From: Ramlibacter alkalitolerans
Lineage (GTDB): Bacteria; Pseudomonadota; Gammaproteobacteria; Burkholderiales; Burkholderiaceae_C
Assembly (NCBI RefSeq): GCF_016722765.1
Contig: NZ_JAEQND010000001.1
Span: 186,001 to 250,000, forward strand
Length of the DNA stretch: 64,000 nt
Direction of reading: 5' to 3'
Position 1 is the first letter of the stretch. Every line of letters begins with the position of its first letter. This document shows positions 49,295 to 58,500 of the stretch, piece after piece. The notes beneath the pieces are model-generated. The model had not been told where the DNA came from. It worked only from the letters and a program-made list of their open reading frames with translations, and did no database searches. Position numbers and translations under genes: made by a program.

Positions 49295-50332
49295 ATGTCC
49301 ACGCCTTCCACTTCCGTCGCCGCGCCCGAGTCCTTGGCGATGCCGCAGCCGACGGCCAAGGCAGCCGCGCCCATGGCGCCGCAAGGCACCGCGCTCGGCA
49401 AGGGCGTGCGCCTCACCTACCTGGCGCTGCTCGTGCTGGCCCTGGTGGCGCCGATGATCGGCCTGTACCCGGTGTTCGTGATGAAGCTCCTGTGCTTCGC
49501 GCTGTTCGCCTGCGCCTTCAACCTGCTGCTCGGATTCACCGGCCTGCTGTCCTTCGGTCATGCGGCCTTCTTCGGCTTCGCCGCCTACGTCACGGCCTGG
49601 CTGGTGAAGGTGCAGAACTGGACGCCGGAACTCGGCGTGCTGGCCGGCGTCGTGGTCGCCGCGCTGCTCGGGCTGGTGTTCGGGCTGGTGGCGATCCGCC
49701 GCCAGGGCATCTACTTCGCCATGATCACCCTGGCGCTGTCGCAGATGGTGTTCTTCTTCTGCCTGCAGGCGCCCTTCACGGGCGGCGAGGACGGCCTGCA
49801 GGGCGTGCTGCGCGGCAAGCTGTTCGGCGTGGTGCCGCTGATCAACGACACCCTCATGTACTACGTGGTGCTGGCGGTGTTCGTGGCCTGCTTCATGGGC
49901 ATCCTGCGCATCGTCACCTCGCCTTTCGGCCAGGTGCTGAAGATGATCCGCGAGAACGAGCCGCGCGCCGTCTCGCTCGGCTACGAGGTCGATCGCTACA
50001 AGCTGCTCGCCTTCGTGTTGTCGGCTTCGCTGGCGGGGCTGGCCGGCTCGCTCAAGACGCTGGTGATGAAGTTCGCCACGCTGACCGACGTGCACTGGTC
50101 GATGTCCGGCGAGGTGATCCTCATGAGCCTGCTGGGCGGCGTGGGCACCTTCTTCGGCCCCGTGCTGGGCGCCGGCGTCGTCGTCGCGCTGCAGGACATG
50201 CTGGCCGACAAGGTGGGCGAGTGGGTCACCGTCATCATCGGCGCGATCTTCGTCGTCTGCGTGCTGGCGTTCCGCAAGGGCGTGGTGGGCGAGCTGATGG
50301 CCTGGCGGGATCGGCGCAAATCCAAGGGCTGA
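49295..50332 (+). CDS. livM: Liv-type ABC permease (LivM), operon 2
   Basis: 345 residues. A polar N-terminal 35 residues, then about nine helices with NLLLGFTGLLSFGHAAFFGF (signature) and the cytoplasmic loop MIRENEPRAVSLGYEVDRYK. Starts 1 base after livH. Last gene of operon 2, followed 8 bases later by a long palindrome. Confidence 0.9.
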   Translation: MSTPSTSVAAPESLAMPQPTAKAAAPMAPQGTALGKGVRLTYLALLVLALVAPMIGLYPVFVMKLLCFALFACAFNLLLGFTGLLSFGHAAFFGFAAYVTAWLVKVQNWTPELGVLAGVVVAALLGLVFGLVAIRRQGIYFAMITLALSQMVFFFCLQAPFTGGEDGLQGVLRGKLFGVVPLINDTLMYYVVLAVFVACFMGILRIVTSPFGQVLKMIRENEPRAVSLGYEVDRYKLLAFVLSASLAGLAGSLKTLVMKFATLTDVHWSMSGEVILMSLLGGVGTFFGPVLGAGVVVALQDMLADKVGEWVTVIIGAIFVVCVLAFRKGVVGELMAWRDRRKSKG

Positions 50333-50340
50333 GGGAACCC

Positions 50341-50460
50341 GGACAACCGAACGCAAAGGGCGCAAAGGATTCGCAAAGAACGCGAAAGAAACCAGGAAGT
50401 CCTTCGAGTATTTCTTTCGCGGCTTTTGCGTAACCTTTGCGGCCTTCGCGTTCGGTTGTC
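50341..50460. repeat. Long palindrome, CGCAAAGG type, copy 3
   Basis: 120 bp between the converging livM2 and MBL-lipoprotein genes. The left arm GGACAACCGAACGCAAAGGG pairs with the right arm ...CCTTCGCGTTCGGTTGTC; inner units are CGCAAAGGATTCGCAAAG and CTTTCGCGGCTTTTGCG. The position suits a two-way terminator. Confidence 0.85.
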
Positions 50461-50481
50461 GGTTGTCGGCTGTTCAGGTCT

Positions 50482-51930
50482 TCAGTTCCGCCCGATCGCC
50501 GTGCGCAGTTCGCTGAACGGCACCACCCGCCCGTGCAGGGGCAGGATGCGGTCCGGATTCCAGCCGAGCCGCTGCACGTTCTCGAACAGGTTCACGTTGT
50601 TGGCGTTCACCGGATTCGGCGGCGGCGCGTTCGGCGGCGCCGGCGTGTAGGCGTCCGCTTCGACCAGCAGGCGTTCGCGCGGCAGCCACGCCATCATGAA
50701 GCCCTGCGCGTGCACGCTGCCGTCGATGAAGTGCACTTCGACCGTGCGCGTGGCATCGCCGAAGGTGCGCGAGCCGTTCACGCCGGTCAGCGTCGCGCGA
50801 CGGCCGGACTGCTGCAGCAGGTCGGGCCGGATCGCATTCGGCGTCGCGAAGACCCGTTCGTACCAGGGCCGCGCCTGCTCGCTCACCACCAGCGTTGCGC
50901 CGCTGGACGCCGCGGTGCGCAGGCCACCCGCGTGGTCGAAGTGGTGGTGCGAGTTCACGACGTAGCGGACCGGCTTGTTCGGCACGAGCCGCCGCGCCTC
51001 CGCCAGCACCGCCTGCGCGCGGCCATCGTAGAGCGGGCTCTCGATCAGCATCAGGTGGTCCGAGAATTCCACCAGCACGCTGTTGTGCGAGCCCCCGGCC
51101 AGGAACCAGACGCCCGGCACGACCTGCTGCGCATCCACCTTCTCGCTGAAGCCGGCGACGGGCGCCGGCACCGGCATGTCGAGCGCCGGATTGGCCTGCA
51201 CCTCGGTGACCGTCAGGTCGTAGACCGGATGGCCGCCCTGGGTCTGCTGGATGCGGCTCGGGAATTTCACGCCACCCCAGTCGCGCCAGCCCGAGTAGAC
51301 CGTGCTCACCTGCGTGTCGCCGGTGACCGGATTCGGCATCACCGAGTCGACCCGCTGCACCAGGCCATCGGCGCCGATGTAGGCCGTCGCGCGATAGCGC
51401 CCGGGTTCGTTGAAGGAGACGACGTTCAGGCCGCCCTCGGCGCGCACCGTCGCGTTATTGCGCATCGCCGCCTTGACCACGCCGTGCGGCGTGGTCCACA
51501 GGTCGTGGATGCGGGCATCGAGCGCCACCGGCGCCGGCTGCGGGTTCGTGCCCGCCATGTTCCAGGCCTGGTTGCCGCGGACCCAGGCGGAGACGCGCTG
51601 CTCGCCCGTGCCCATCAGCGGCAGCGCGCCGCCGCCGGTGGGCTCCGCGCGCGTGCGCACCGAGTCCTCGCGCATCGCCGCGTTGTCGTAGTCGATCCAG
51701 CGGGCGAAGCTGGGGATGTTGATGCGCGGCCACGCCTGCCCCGGCACGAAGGCCTGGCCGAAGGTGCCGCCGCTGCCGTTGGCGGCGAAGCGCAGCGTCT
51801 TCAACTGGCCGGCGCCCATCGCGGCGTCGGCCTGGCGCAGCACCGCCTGCGGATCGGCCACTGAGGTGGCGCAGCCCGCGACACCGAGGGCCGCGAGCGC
51901 GGCGAGGGAAATCAGGGCACGTCGTTGCAT
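50482..51930 (-). CDS. Metallo-beta-lactamase-fold lipoprotein
   Basis: 482 residues. The lipobox is VAGC (Cys20). The N-terminal 250 residues form a beta-rich domain like LolA or outer-membrane carrier folds, and the C-terminal MBL domain has HHHFDH (328-333) in VNSHHHFDHAGG, ending at ILPLHGRVVPF with a further His. ATG 51930 is supported by AAGGAG and the signal peptide; the longer frame is not. A membrane-anchored periplasmic hydrolase of unknown substrate. Confidence 0.83.
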   Translation of the reverse strand: MQRRALISLAALAALGVAGCATSVADPQAVLRQADAAMGAGQLKTLRFAANGSGGTFGQAFVPGQAWPRINIPSFARWIDYDNAAMREDSVRTRAEPTGGGALPLMGTGEQRVSAWVRGNQAWNMAGTNPQPAPVALDARIHDLWTTPHGVVKAAMRNNATVRAEGGLNVVSFNEPGRYRATAYIGADGLVQRVDSVMPNPVTGDTQVSTVYSGWRDWGGVKFPSRIQQTQGGHPVYDLTVTEVQANPALDMPVPAPVAGFSEKVDAQQVVPGVWFLAGGSHNSVLVEFSDHLMLIESPLYDGRAQAVLAEARRLVPNKPVRYVVNSHHHFDHAGGLRTAASSGATLVVSEQARPWYERVFATPNAIRPDLLQQSGRRATLTGVNGSRTFGDATRTVEVHFIDGSVHAQGFMMAWLPRERLLVEADAYTPAPPNAPPPNPVNANNVNLFENVQRLGWNPDRILPLHGRVVPFSELRTAIGRN

Positions 51931-52058
51931 GTCATCTCCTTGCCAGCGTCCGTCGATGCGCGCGCGACGAGTGCGACGCGCTGGGATCGTTGTCATTCAG
52001 GTGATTGGTGGCGGCGCGCGCGTGCATTAGGCTGCGCCGACGGCAAAGGAGTTCCCGC

Positions 52059-52832
52059 ATGAAAGAGCTGTTTTCCCTACAGGGGCGCGTGGCGCTCGTC
52101 ACCGGCGGCTCGCGCGGCATCGGCCGCATGATCGCCACCGGCCTGCTGCACCACGGCGCCAAGGTCTACATCACGGCGCGCAAGGCCGCGGCCTGCGATG
52201 CCACGGCCGAGGAGCTGTCGCAGATCGGCCCCTGCCTCTCGCTGCCGGCCGACGTCTCCAGCGTCGAAGGCGCACGCGCGCTCGCGGCCCGGGTGATGGA
52301 ACGCGAACCGGCGCTCGACATCCTCGTCAACAACGCCGGCGCCGCCTGGGGCGAAGCCTTCGACACCTTTCCCGAGAGCGGCTGGGACAAGGTCGTCGAC
52401 CTCAACATGAAGGCGCCATTCTTCCTCACGCAGGCGCTGCACGCCCACCTGCGCAAGGCAGGCAGCGCCGGGCGGCCGGCGAAGGTGATCAACATCGCCT
52501 CCATCGACGGCATCTCCGTCAACCAGTGGGAGACCTACTCGTACACCGCCAGCAAGGCCGGGCTGATCCACCTGACCAAGCGCCTGGCGCTCCGCCTCGC
52601 GCCCGACCACATCGTGGTGAACGGCATCGCGCCGGGGCCCTTCGCCTCCGAGATGAACAAGCAGGCGCGCGACCATGGCGACGAGGTGGCGCAGCGCGTG
52701 CCGGCGGGGCGCATCGGGCAACCGGAGGACATGGCGGGAGCCGCAGTCTTCCTCGCGTCGCGGGCGGGGGACTACGTGGTGGGCGAGACGATCGTGGTGG
52801 ATGGCGGGGTGACGTTCGCGCGGGGGAGTTGA
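52059..52832 (+). CDS. Short-chain dehydrogenase/reductase
   Basis: 257 residues, classical SDR. TGGSRGIG (15-22) binds NAD(P), NNAG (91-94), Ser148, Tyr162 and Lys166 (YTASK) form the active site, and the C-terminal VVGETIVVDGGVTF is typical. Alcohol or 3-ketoacyl substrate is unknown. RBS AAAGGA precedes ATG 52059. Divergent from the MBL lipoprotein. Downstream 52833-53456 has no credible gene and is filled with repeats. Confidence 0.87.
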   Translation: MKELFSLQGRVALVTGGSRGIGRMIATGLLHHGAKVYITARKAAACDATAEELSQIGPCLSLPADVSSVEGARALAARVMEREPALDILVNNAGAAWGEAFDTFPESGWDKVVDLNMKAPFFLTQALHAHLRKAGSAGRPAKVINIASIDGISVNQWETYSYTASKAGLIHLTKRLALRLAPDHIVVNGIAPGPFASEMNKQARDHGDEVAQRVPAGRIGQPEDMAGAAVFLASRAGDYVVGETIVVDGGVTFARGS

Positions 52833-52893
52833 GTTGGCGGGCGGGGTGCAGCCTTGTACGAGTCATCTCGGGACGCAGCGTGGCCCCTGCGCC

Positions 52894-53019
52894 GGACCAG
52901 GATGGGACAGTCCGTCTCTGCGACTGTCCCCCGGCGCGGATGGGACCCGCTGCCCTTGATGGCAGCGCGCCCGCGCCTCCTCCTTGATGTCGCCGAGCCG
53001 GACTGTCCCATCCTGGTCC
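52894..53019. repeat. 126-bp element A with terminal inverted repeats
   Basis: The ends are perfect 21-base inverted repeats: 52894-52914 begins GGACCAGGATGGGACAG and 52999-53019 ends CCCATCCTGGTCC. The interior holds GCGACTGTCCCCCGGCGCGG and CCGCGCCTCCTCCTTGATGT. Element B at 53120 is the same length and is inverted. No coding potential that I trust. Confidence 0.85.
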
Positions 53020-53119
53020 TGTACCGCGCCGCAGTGGGAAGCCGGCCTCTCTCGACCGCCGCCTGGATTGCTGGCGGCGAGCTCGAACGAAGCCGCGACG
53101 CTCGATCACGCACGCCGCA

Positions 53120-53245
53120 GGATCAGCCCGGGACTGTCCGGCTCTGCGACATCAAGGAGGAGGCGCGGGCGGGGCCCCTGCACGGGTAACGGTACTCACC
53201 CGCGCCGGGGGACAGTCGCTGAGACGGACAGGCCCGGGCTGATCC
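53120..53245. repeat. 126-bp element B, inverted relative to element A
   Basis: The reverse complement aligns with element A end to end. The interior blocks are nearly identical (for example CCGCGCCTCCTCCTTGATGT is exact). The terminal stems differ in several bases yet stay complementary within B (GGATCAGCCCGGGACTGTCC against GGACAGGCCCGGGCTGATCC, one mismatch). A 100-base spacer separates A and B. Confidence 0.85.
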
Positions 53246-53320
53246 GGCACGGGGGTAACGGAGCGCCCCCCTTCCCCCAAGCGATCTCCAGCGCCTGCGG
53301 CTTTACGCACTTCGTGCGTG

Positions 53321-53350
53321 CTCTGGGCCCCCGCCTGCGCGGGGGTGACG
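53321..53350. repeat. REP-like single unit
   Basis: CTCTGGGCCCCCGCCTGCGC followed by GGGGGTGACG. Identical over this length to the unit within paaD at 9108-9137. Confidence 0.85.
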
Positions 53351-53399
53351 ACGTTTGGTGCGGCGCCTCAGCGTTGCAACGCTACCACCCTGCAGCGCG

Positions 53400-53455
53400 C
53401 AAACGCCAAACGCCAAACGCCAAACGCCAAACGCCAAACGCTCAACGCTCAACGC
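53400..53455. repeat. 7-bp tandem repeat
   Basis: Six exact CAAACGC units (53400-53441), then two TCAACGC units (53442-53455). It ends one base before the stop codon of the converging kinase gene, so slippage would alter only the 3' untranslated region. Confidence 0.9.
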
Positions 53456-53456
53456 T

Positions 53457-54353
53457 TCAGCGCGCCATCCCATCCAGCGTGTAGTTCTGCGGCCCCCGGC
53501 TTGCAATCTTGATCGCGCCGACCTTGTTGCCCAGTTGGGCGCAGCGGGTGAGCGTCCAGCCCTGCTCCAGGCCGTACAGCAGCGCGCCGCGCCAGGCATC
53601 GCCGCAGCCGGTCGGGTCGACGACGGCGGTCGGATGCTCCGGCGGCACCACGGTGACTTCGCCATCGACCCACACCTCGCAGCCGTCGCCGCCGAGCGTG
53701 ACCACCAGGCCGCGCACGCGGCGCGAGATCTCGGCGCTGCTCCAGCCGGTGCGCTCGGAGAGCATCTTGCCCTCGTAGTCGTTCACCGTCACCCAGGTCG
53801 CCTGCTCGATGAAGTTGGCGAGTTCCCAACCGTCGAACATCGGCAGGCCCTGGCCCGGATCGAAGACGAAGGGGATGCCGGCCTGCTGGAACTGCTCGGC
53901 GTGCTGCAGCATCGCGTCGCGGCCGTCGGGCGAGATCATCCCCACCTTGATGTCCTGGCGCGCCTGCACCTTCATGTGATGGGCCTGCATCATCGCGCCG
54001 GGGTGGAAGGCGGTGATCTGGTTGTTGTCGCGGTCCGTCATGATCATCGCCTGCGCGGTGTAGGTGTCGTCCACGCGCAGCACGAACTCGGTGCTGATCC
54101 CCAGCTGGTCGAAACGCTGCAGGTAGTCGCCGCCGTCGCTGCCGATGGCGCCCAGCGGCAGCGGCTCGCCGCCCAGCAGCTTGAGCGCATAGGCGATGTT
54201 GCCCGCGCAGCCGCCGAAGTCGCGCCGCAGCGAGGGCACGAGGAAGGACACGTTCAGGATGTGCAGCTGGTCGGGCAGGATCTGCTCGGCGAACCGGCCT
54301 TCGAAATTCATGATGTTGTCGAAGGCGAGCGATCCGCAGATGACGGCGGCCAT
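53457..54353 (-). CDS. PfkB/ribokinase-family carbohydrate or nucleoside kinase
   Basis: 298 residues. N-terminal SLAFDNIMNFEGRFAEQILP, GGCAGNIAYALKLLGG (substrate site) and the second signature DPTGCGDAWRGALLYGLEQG with the catalytic Asp252. The N-terminal pattern FDNIM resembles adenosine-kinase-like members. Last gene of the accB-accC-prmA-DUF3426-kinase series, 18 bases after the DUF3426 gene. Substrate unproven. Confidence 0.85.
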   Translation of the reverse strand: MAAVICGSLAFDNIMNFEGRFAEQILPDQLHILNVSFLVPSLRRDFGGCAGNIAYALKLLGGEPLPLGAIGSDGGDYLQRFDQLGISTEFVLRVDDTYTAQAMIMTDRDNNQITAFHPGAMMQAHHMKVQARQDIKVGMISPDGRDAMLQHAEQFQQAGIPFVFDPGQGLPMFDGWELANFIEQATWVTVNDYEGKMLSERTGWSSAEISRRVRGLVVTLGGDGCEVWVDGEVTVVPPEHPTAVVDPTGCGDAWRGALLYGLEQGWTLTRCAQLGNKVGAIKIASRGPQNYTLDGMAR

Positions 54354-54371
54354 GATGGTCTTTCGGTGGGT

Positions 54372-55661
54372 TCAGGGATAGAAGGCGAGCAGGCGGTAGC
54401 CGGCCACGCGCGCGGAACCGGGGGTGTCGACGACCACGCCCACCGCGCCCGTCCACTCGGACGCCGCCGCGATGGACTCGCCCGGCGCGCCGAGCTCCGG
54501 CGGCATCAGCACGCGGCGGGCGATCGGCTGGTCCTGGGCGTCGGTGATGGTCAGCTCCATGGCGGGCACGGCAACCGGGACGCGCGCCGTGTTGCGCACG
54601 CTGAAGGCGAGGCGGTAGGTGTCGTTGCGCACGCGCGTGAAGCCCGAGCTCTCGATCACGATGGCTTCGATCTGGCGCGGGGCACCGAGCCGGCACTGCA
54701 GCAGCTCGCACATGCGCGCGAGCGCCGGCCGCAGTTCCGGCTGCGACAGCGCCAGCCGGTCGCGGTCCTGGTAGCCCACCTGCAGCGCCAGCAGCAAGGC
54801 CAGCACGACTCCGGACAGCACCAGCAGGCCGCGCACGCGCGGGCGGCGCCAGAACGCGCGGCGCCGCGCCTGCCGCACGAAGGACACGTCGTGCAGTTCC
54901 TGGGCGGCTCCCTCGTCGCGCGACTCGGGCCACTCCGTGTCCGCGGGCACCGGCGGCAGGATGGAGGCATCCTCGCGCTCCAGCAGGTCGGAGCGGCGAA
55001 AGACGAAAGGGCTGTCGAGGGGCGAGGGTTCCAGCGATTCGCTGTCGGGACCGAAGGAACTCTGCCCATGGGCCGGCGGGGTGGCCGCGGCCTCCCGGCG
55101 CAGGAGCGCTCCGAACGGCGCCGGCGCACGCGCCGGCATGCCGAGCTGCGCCGTGGCCGGCTCGCGCGAGGCGGCGAGTTCCGTCGCTTCGGTTTCGGGC
55201 TCGGCCGGAGGTTCAGGTGCGCGTTCGGGGAGAGGCTCCGCCCCGCGCTCGTGCTTCTGGTCCGGATCCGCCTCCGATTCGGGTTCCGCCTCGGACTCCG
55301 GTTCCGGCTCGGGTTCCGGTTCGGACTCCAGTCCGGGCACGTGCTCCTGCTCTGGTTCAAGCTCCGGTTCGGACTCCGCCTCCGGCTGCGAATCCGCCTC
55401 GGCCTCCCACCCCGCTTCGAACTCCTCTTCGGGCTCGTCCCGGCGCGCCGCCAGGAAATGGGGGAAATCCGGCGCCTCGGGCCGCCCGGCGGCCTCCGCG
55501 GAGCGCAGTTGCTCCAGCACCGATTCGTCGACCATGTGGGCGCCGGCGTCGAACACCTCGCTGCAATGGCCGCAGCGCACCCAGCCCTCGGAGATCTTCA
55601 GCTGGTCCGGCACGACGCGGAACATCGTCCCGCAGGCGGGGCAGCTGGTGATCAGGCTCAT
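54372..55661 (-). CDS. Zinc-ribbon DUF3426 membrane protein with acidic repeat region
   Basis: 429 residues. N-terminal MJ0042-type zinc ribbon with Cys7, Cys10, Cys30 and Cys33 (CPAC, CGHC). Then a long Glu/Pro/Ser region of low complexity (SEPEPEPEPESEAEPESEAD and similar), a single transmembrane helix (GLLVLSGVVLALLLALQVGY) and a C-terminal DUF3426 domain (CELLQCRLGAPRQIEAIVIE). Function unknown; the family is common beside prmA in betaproteobacteria. The acidic spacer is longer than I would expect and probably varies in length. Confidence 0.85.
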   Translation of the reverse strand: MSLITSCPACGTMFRVVPDQLKISEGWVRCGHCSEVFDAGAHMVDESVLEQLRSAEAAGRPEAPDFPHFLAARRDEPEEEFEAGWEAEADSQPEAESEPELEPEQEHVPGLESEPEPEPEPESEAEPESEADPDQKHERGAEPLPERAPEPPAEPETEATELAASREPATAQLGMPARAPAPFGALLRREAAATPPAHGQSSFGPDSESLEPSPLDSPFVFRRSDLLEREDASILPPVPADTEWPESRDEGAAQELHDVSFVRQARRRAFWRRPRVRGLLVLSGVVLALLLALQVGYQDRDRLALSQPELRPALARMCELLQCRLGAPRQIEAIVIESSGFTRVRNDTYRLAFSVRNTARVPVAVPAMELTITDAQDQPIARRVLMPPELGAPGESIAAASEWTGAVGVVVDTPGSARVAGYRLLAFYP

Positions 55662-55697
55662 GAGCCCGCGATTGTAGAGAGGCCGGGAGCCTCCGAG

Positions 55698-56579
55698 CTA
55701 CAGCTTCGCCGTCATGAGGATCCAGCCGTCCTCTTCGTCGCTGACTTCGAGCTGGCAGTACGGCGCGTAGGCCTCCTTCAGCTCTCCGGCCTGGCGCGCC
55801 AGGATGCCGGCCAGCACCAGCGCGCCCCCCGGTGCCACGTGCGCGGTGAGCAGGGGGGCCAGCACCTTCAGCGGCGTGGCGAGGATGTTGGCCAGCACCG
55901 TGTCGTAGCGGCCGTGCGCCCGGTCCGGAAGTCCGGCCGTGAGCTGCACGCCGTTCGCTTCGGCATTGGCTTGCGTCGAGCGCACCGCGGCCTCGTCGAT
56001 GTCGACCGCATCGACGCTGGCGGCGCCATGCTTGGCGGCGCCGATGGCGAGAATGCCCGAGCCGCAGCCGTAATCGAGCACGCGCCCGCCTTGCGGGGGA
56101 TGCGCGGCGATCCAGCGCAGGCACATGCGCGTGGTCGGGTGCGTGCCGGTGCCGAAGGCCAGGCCCGGATCGAGCCGGATCACCTGCTGCGCACCCGCCG
56201 GCGGCTCGTGCCAGCTCGGCACGATCCAGAAGGCCGGCGTGATCTGCACCGGCTCGAACTGCGATTGCGTCAGGCGCACCCAGTCCTGCTCCGGCACCGC
56301 CTGCAGGCCGACGATCCTGCAGTCGGCGAAGAAGTCCTGCGGCGCGAGCAGCTGCGCCGCCTCGCCGGCCTGGGCTTCTTCGTGGAACAGCGCGATCACC
56401 AGCGAGCGCTGCCAGCCCTCCTTGGGCGGCGGCATGCCGGGTTCGCCGAACAGGGCCTGCTCCGCGGACGTCTGCGCGTCCGCGTCCTCCACCGAGACGC
56501 TCAGGGCATCGAGCGCCTCGAGGGCATCGCCGACGGCCTCGACGCGCTCTTCGGGGCAGAGCAGGCGCAGTTCGAACAT
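55698..56579 (-). CDS. prmA: Ribosomal protein L11 methyltransferase
   Basis: 293 residues. N-terminal substrate-recognition domain, then the SAM-binding domain with LDPGLAFGTGTHPTTRMCL and VLDYGCGSGILAIGAAK, DIDEAAVRSTQANAEANG and the catalytic-loop motif NILATPLKVLAP. Trimethylates L11. The ATG shares a base with the accC stop (TGATG), the usual accBC-prmA order of this group. Confidence 0.95.
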   Translation of the reverse strand: MFELRLLCPEERVEAVGDALEALDALSVSVEDADAQTSAEQALFGEPGMPPPKEGWQRSLVIALFHEEAQAGEAAQLLAPQDFFADCRIVGLQAVPEQDWVRLTQSQFEPVQITPAFWIVPSWHEPPAGAQQVIRLDPGLAFGTGTHPTTRMCLRWIAAHPPQGGRVLDYGCGSGILAIGAAKHGAASVDAVDIDEAAVRSTQANAEANGVQLTAGLPDRAHGRYDTVLANILATPLKVLAPLLTAHVAPGGALVLAGILARQAGELKEAYAPYCQLEVSDEEDGWILMTAKL

Positions 56580-57928
56580 CAGCGTTTGTGCTGCGACAGC
56601 CACTCTTCCAGGTAGTGGATGTTGGTGCCGCCCGCCATGAACTTGGCGTCGACCAGCAGCTCGCGGTGCAGCGGGACGTTGGTCTTGATGCCTTCCACCA
56701 CCATCTCGCCCAGCGCGCTGCGCATGCGCGCCAGCGCCATCTCGCGCGTGTCGGCGTGGACGATGATCTTGCCGATCATCGAGTCGTAGTTGGAGGGCAC
56801 GAAATAGTTGTTGTACACGTGCGAGTCCACGCGCACACCCGGTCCGCCGGGCGGGTGCCACAGCGTGATGCGCCCCGGCGAGGGCATGAAGTTGTACGGG
56901 TCCTCGGCGTTCACGCGGCACTCGATGGCATGGCCGCGCAGCACGATGTCGCCCTGCTTGAAGGGCAGCTTCTCGCCCGCGGCCACCAGGATCTGCGTCT
57001 TGACGATGTCGATGCCGGTGATCAGCTCCGTCACCGGGTGCTCCACCTGCACCCGCGTGTTCATCTCGATGAAATAGAACTCGCCGTCCTCGTACAGGAA
57101 TTCGAAGGTGCCGGCGCCGCGGTAGCCGATCTTCTTGCAGGCGGCGGCGCAGCGCTCGCCGATCTTCTCGATCAGCTTGCGCGGGATGCCGGGGGCCGGC
57201 GCTTCCTCCAGCACCTTCTGGTGGCGCCGCTGCATCGAGCAGTCGCGCTCGCCGAGGTAGACGGCGTTCTTGTGCTTGTCGGCCATCACCTGGATCTCGA
57301 CGTGGCGCGGGTTCTGGAGGTACTTCTCCATGTACACCGCGCCGTTGCCGAATGCGGCCAGGGCCTCGGCCTTCGTCATCTGCACCGCGTTCACCAGCGC
57401 CGCCTCGGTGTGCACGACGCGCATGCCGCGGCCACCGCCGCCGCCGGCCGCCTTGATGATCACGGGATAGCCGATCGTCTTGGCCATGCGGCGGACTTCC
57501 GCCGGGTTGTCCGGCAGTTCGCCTTCGGAGCCGGGCACGCAGGGCACGCCCGCCTTGATCATGGCCTGCTTGGCCGACACCTTGTCGCCCATGAGGCGGA
57601 TCGACTCCGGCGTCGGCCCGATGAACTGGAAGCCGCTCTTCTCCACCCGCTCGGCGAAGTCCGCGTTCTCGGACAGGAAGCCGTAGCCCGGGTGGATCGC
57701 CTCGGCATCCGTCACTTCGGCCGCCGAGATGATGGCCGGCATGTTGAGGTAGCTCAGGTTCGAGGGCGCCGGGCCGATGCACACCGCCTCTTCGGCCAGC
57801 TTCACGTACTTGGCTTCGCGGTCGGCCTCGGAGTAGACCATCACGGCCTTGACGCCCAGTTCGCGGCAGGCCCGCTGGATGCGAAGCGCGATTTCCCCGC
57901 GGTTCGCAACAAGGATCTTTTTGAACAT
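56579..57928 (-). CDS. accC: Acetyl-CoA carboxylase, biotin carboxylase subunit
   Basis: 449 residues. [23 protein letters not shown]-grasp [14 protein letters not shown], the catalytic region [30 protein letters not shown] and [13 protein letters not shown] are all present. Carboxylates biotin on AccB for malonyl-CoA formation. Starts 3 bases after accB. Confidence 0.97.
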   Translation of the reverse strand: MFKKILVANRGEIALRIQRACRELGVKAVMVYSEADREAKYVKLAEEAVCIGPAPSNLSYLNMPAIISAAEVTDAEAIHPGYGFLSENADFAERVEKSGFQFIGPTPESIRLMGDKVSAKQAMIKAGVPCVPGSEGELPDNPAEVRRMAKTIGYPVIIKAAGGGGGRGMRVVHTEAALVNAVQMTKAEALAAFGNGAVYMEKYLQNPRHVEIQVMADKHKNAVYLGERDCSMQRRHQKVLEEAPAPGIPRKLIEKIGERCAAACKKIGYRGAGTFEFLYEDGEFYFIEMNTRVQVEHPVTELITGIDIVKTQILVAAGEKLPFKQGDIVLRGHAIECRVNAEDPYNFMPSPGRITLWHPPGGPGVRVDSHVYNNYFVPSNYDSMIGKIIVHADTREMALARMRSALGEMVVEGIKTNVPLHRELLVDAKFMAGGTNIHYLEEWLSQHKR

Positions 57929-57931
57929 TTC

Positions 57932-58393
57932 TTATTCGATCACGAACAGCGACTGGCCATATTCGACCGCCTGCCCGTTCTCGCACAGGATCTCGATGAT
58001 GGTCCCGGACTTGTCGGCCTCGATCTCGTTGAGGATCTTCATGGCCTCGATGATGCAGACCGTGTCGCCTTCCTTGACCTGGCTGCCCACTTCCACGAAG
58101 GACTTCGCGCCCGGAGAAGAGGCGCGGTAGAAGGTGCCCACCATCGGGGACTTGACGATGTGTCCCTTGGGCGCTTCGGGCGCCGCCGCTACGGGCGCCG
58201 CAGCCGGGGCGAGCGCGGGTGCCGCTGCGGCGACGTTCGCCTGCATCGGCATCTGCATCTGCTGCGAGCCCTGCACCATCGCCGGGCCTCCCTTGACGAT
58301 GCGGACCTTGCCCTCGGCCTCCGTGATCTCCAGTTCGGAAACGTTCGATTCCGACACCAGGTCGATCAGCGTCTTGAGTTTGCGCAAGTCCAT
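57932..58393 (-). CDS. accB: Acetyl-CoA carboxylase biotin carboxyl carrier protein
   Basis: 153 residues. N-terminal helix [20 protein letters not shown], an Ala/Pro-rich linker and the biotinyl domain with biotinyl-Lys in [16 protein letters not shown]. Ile follows the Lys in place of the usual Met of AMKM. The thumb region [19 protein letters not shown] is intact. First gene of the acc operon; 202 bases upstream hold a REP-like pair and probably the promoter. Confidence 0.96.
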   Translation of the reverse strand: MDLRKLKTLIDLVSESNVSELEITEAEGKVRIVKGGPAMVQGSQQMQMPMQANVAAAAPALAPAAAPVAAAPEAPKGHIVKSPMVGTFYRASSPGAKSFVEVGSQVKEGDTVCIIEAMKILNEIEADKSGTIIEILCENGQAVEYGQSLFVIE

Positions 58394-58500
58394 GGGGAGG
58401 TCTCCTGCCTCGTTGTGAGAGAGGCGAATTTACAGCAAAACTCGCCTACTTCTTTCTTTTGGCAGCAACTGACTGCATTTAGTTTGATGCAGCCCTCAAG

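Noticed and set aside
53400-53455. Possible CRISPR array
   Set aside because: Units are 7 bp and contiguous, with no spacers. No cas genes are in the window.
52854-53484. Short plus-strand open frames in the repeat island
   Set aside because: They cross the 126-bp elements and the 7-bp tract; their peptides simply repeat those units and show no codon bias or ribosome site.
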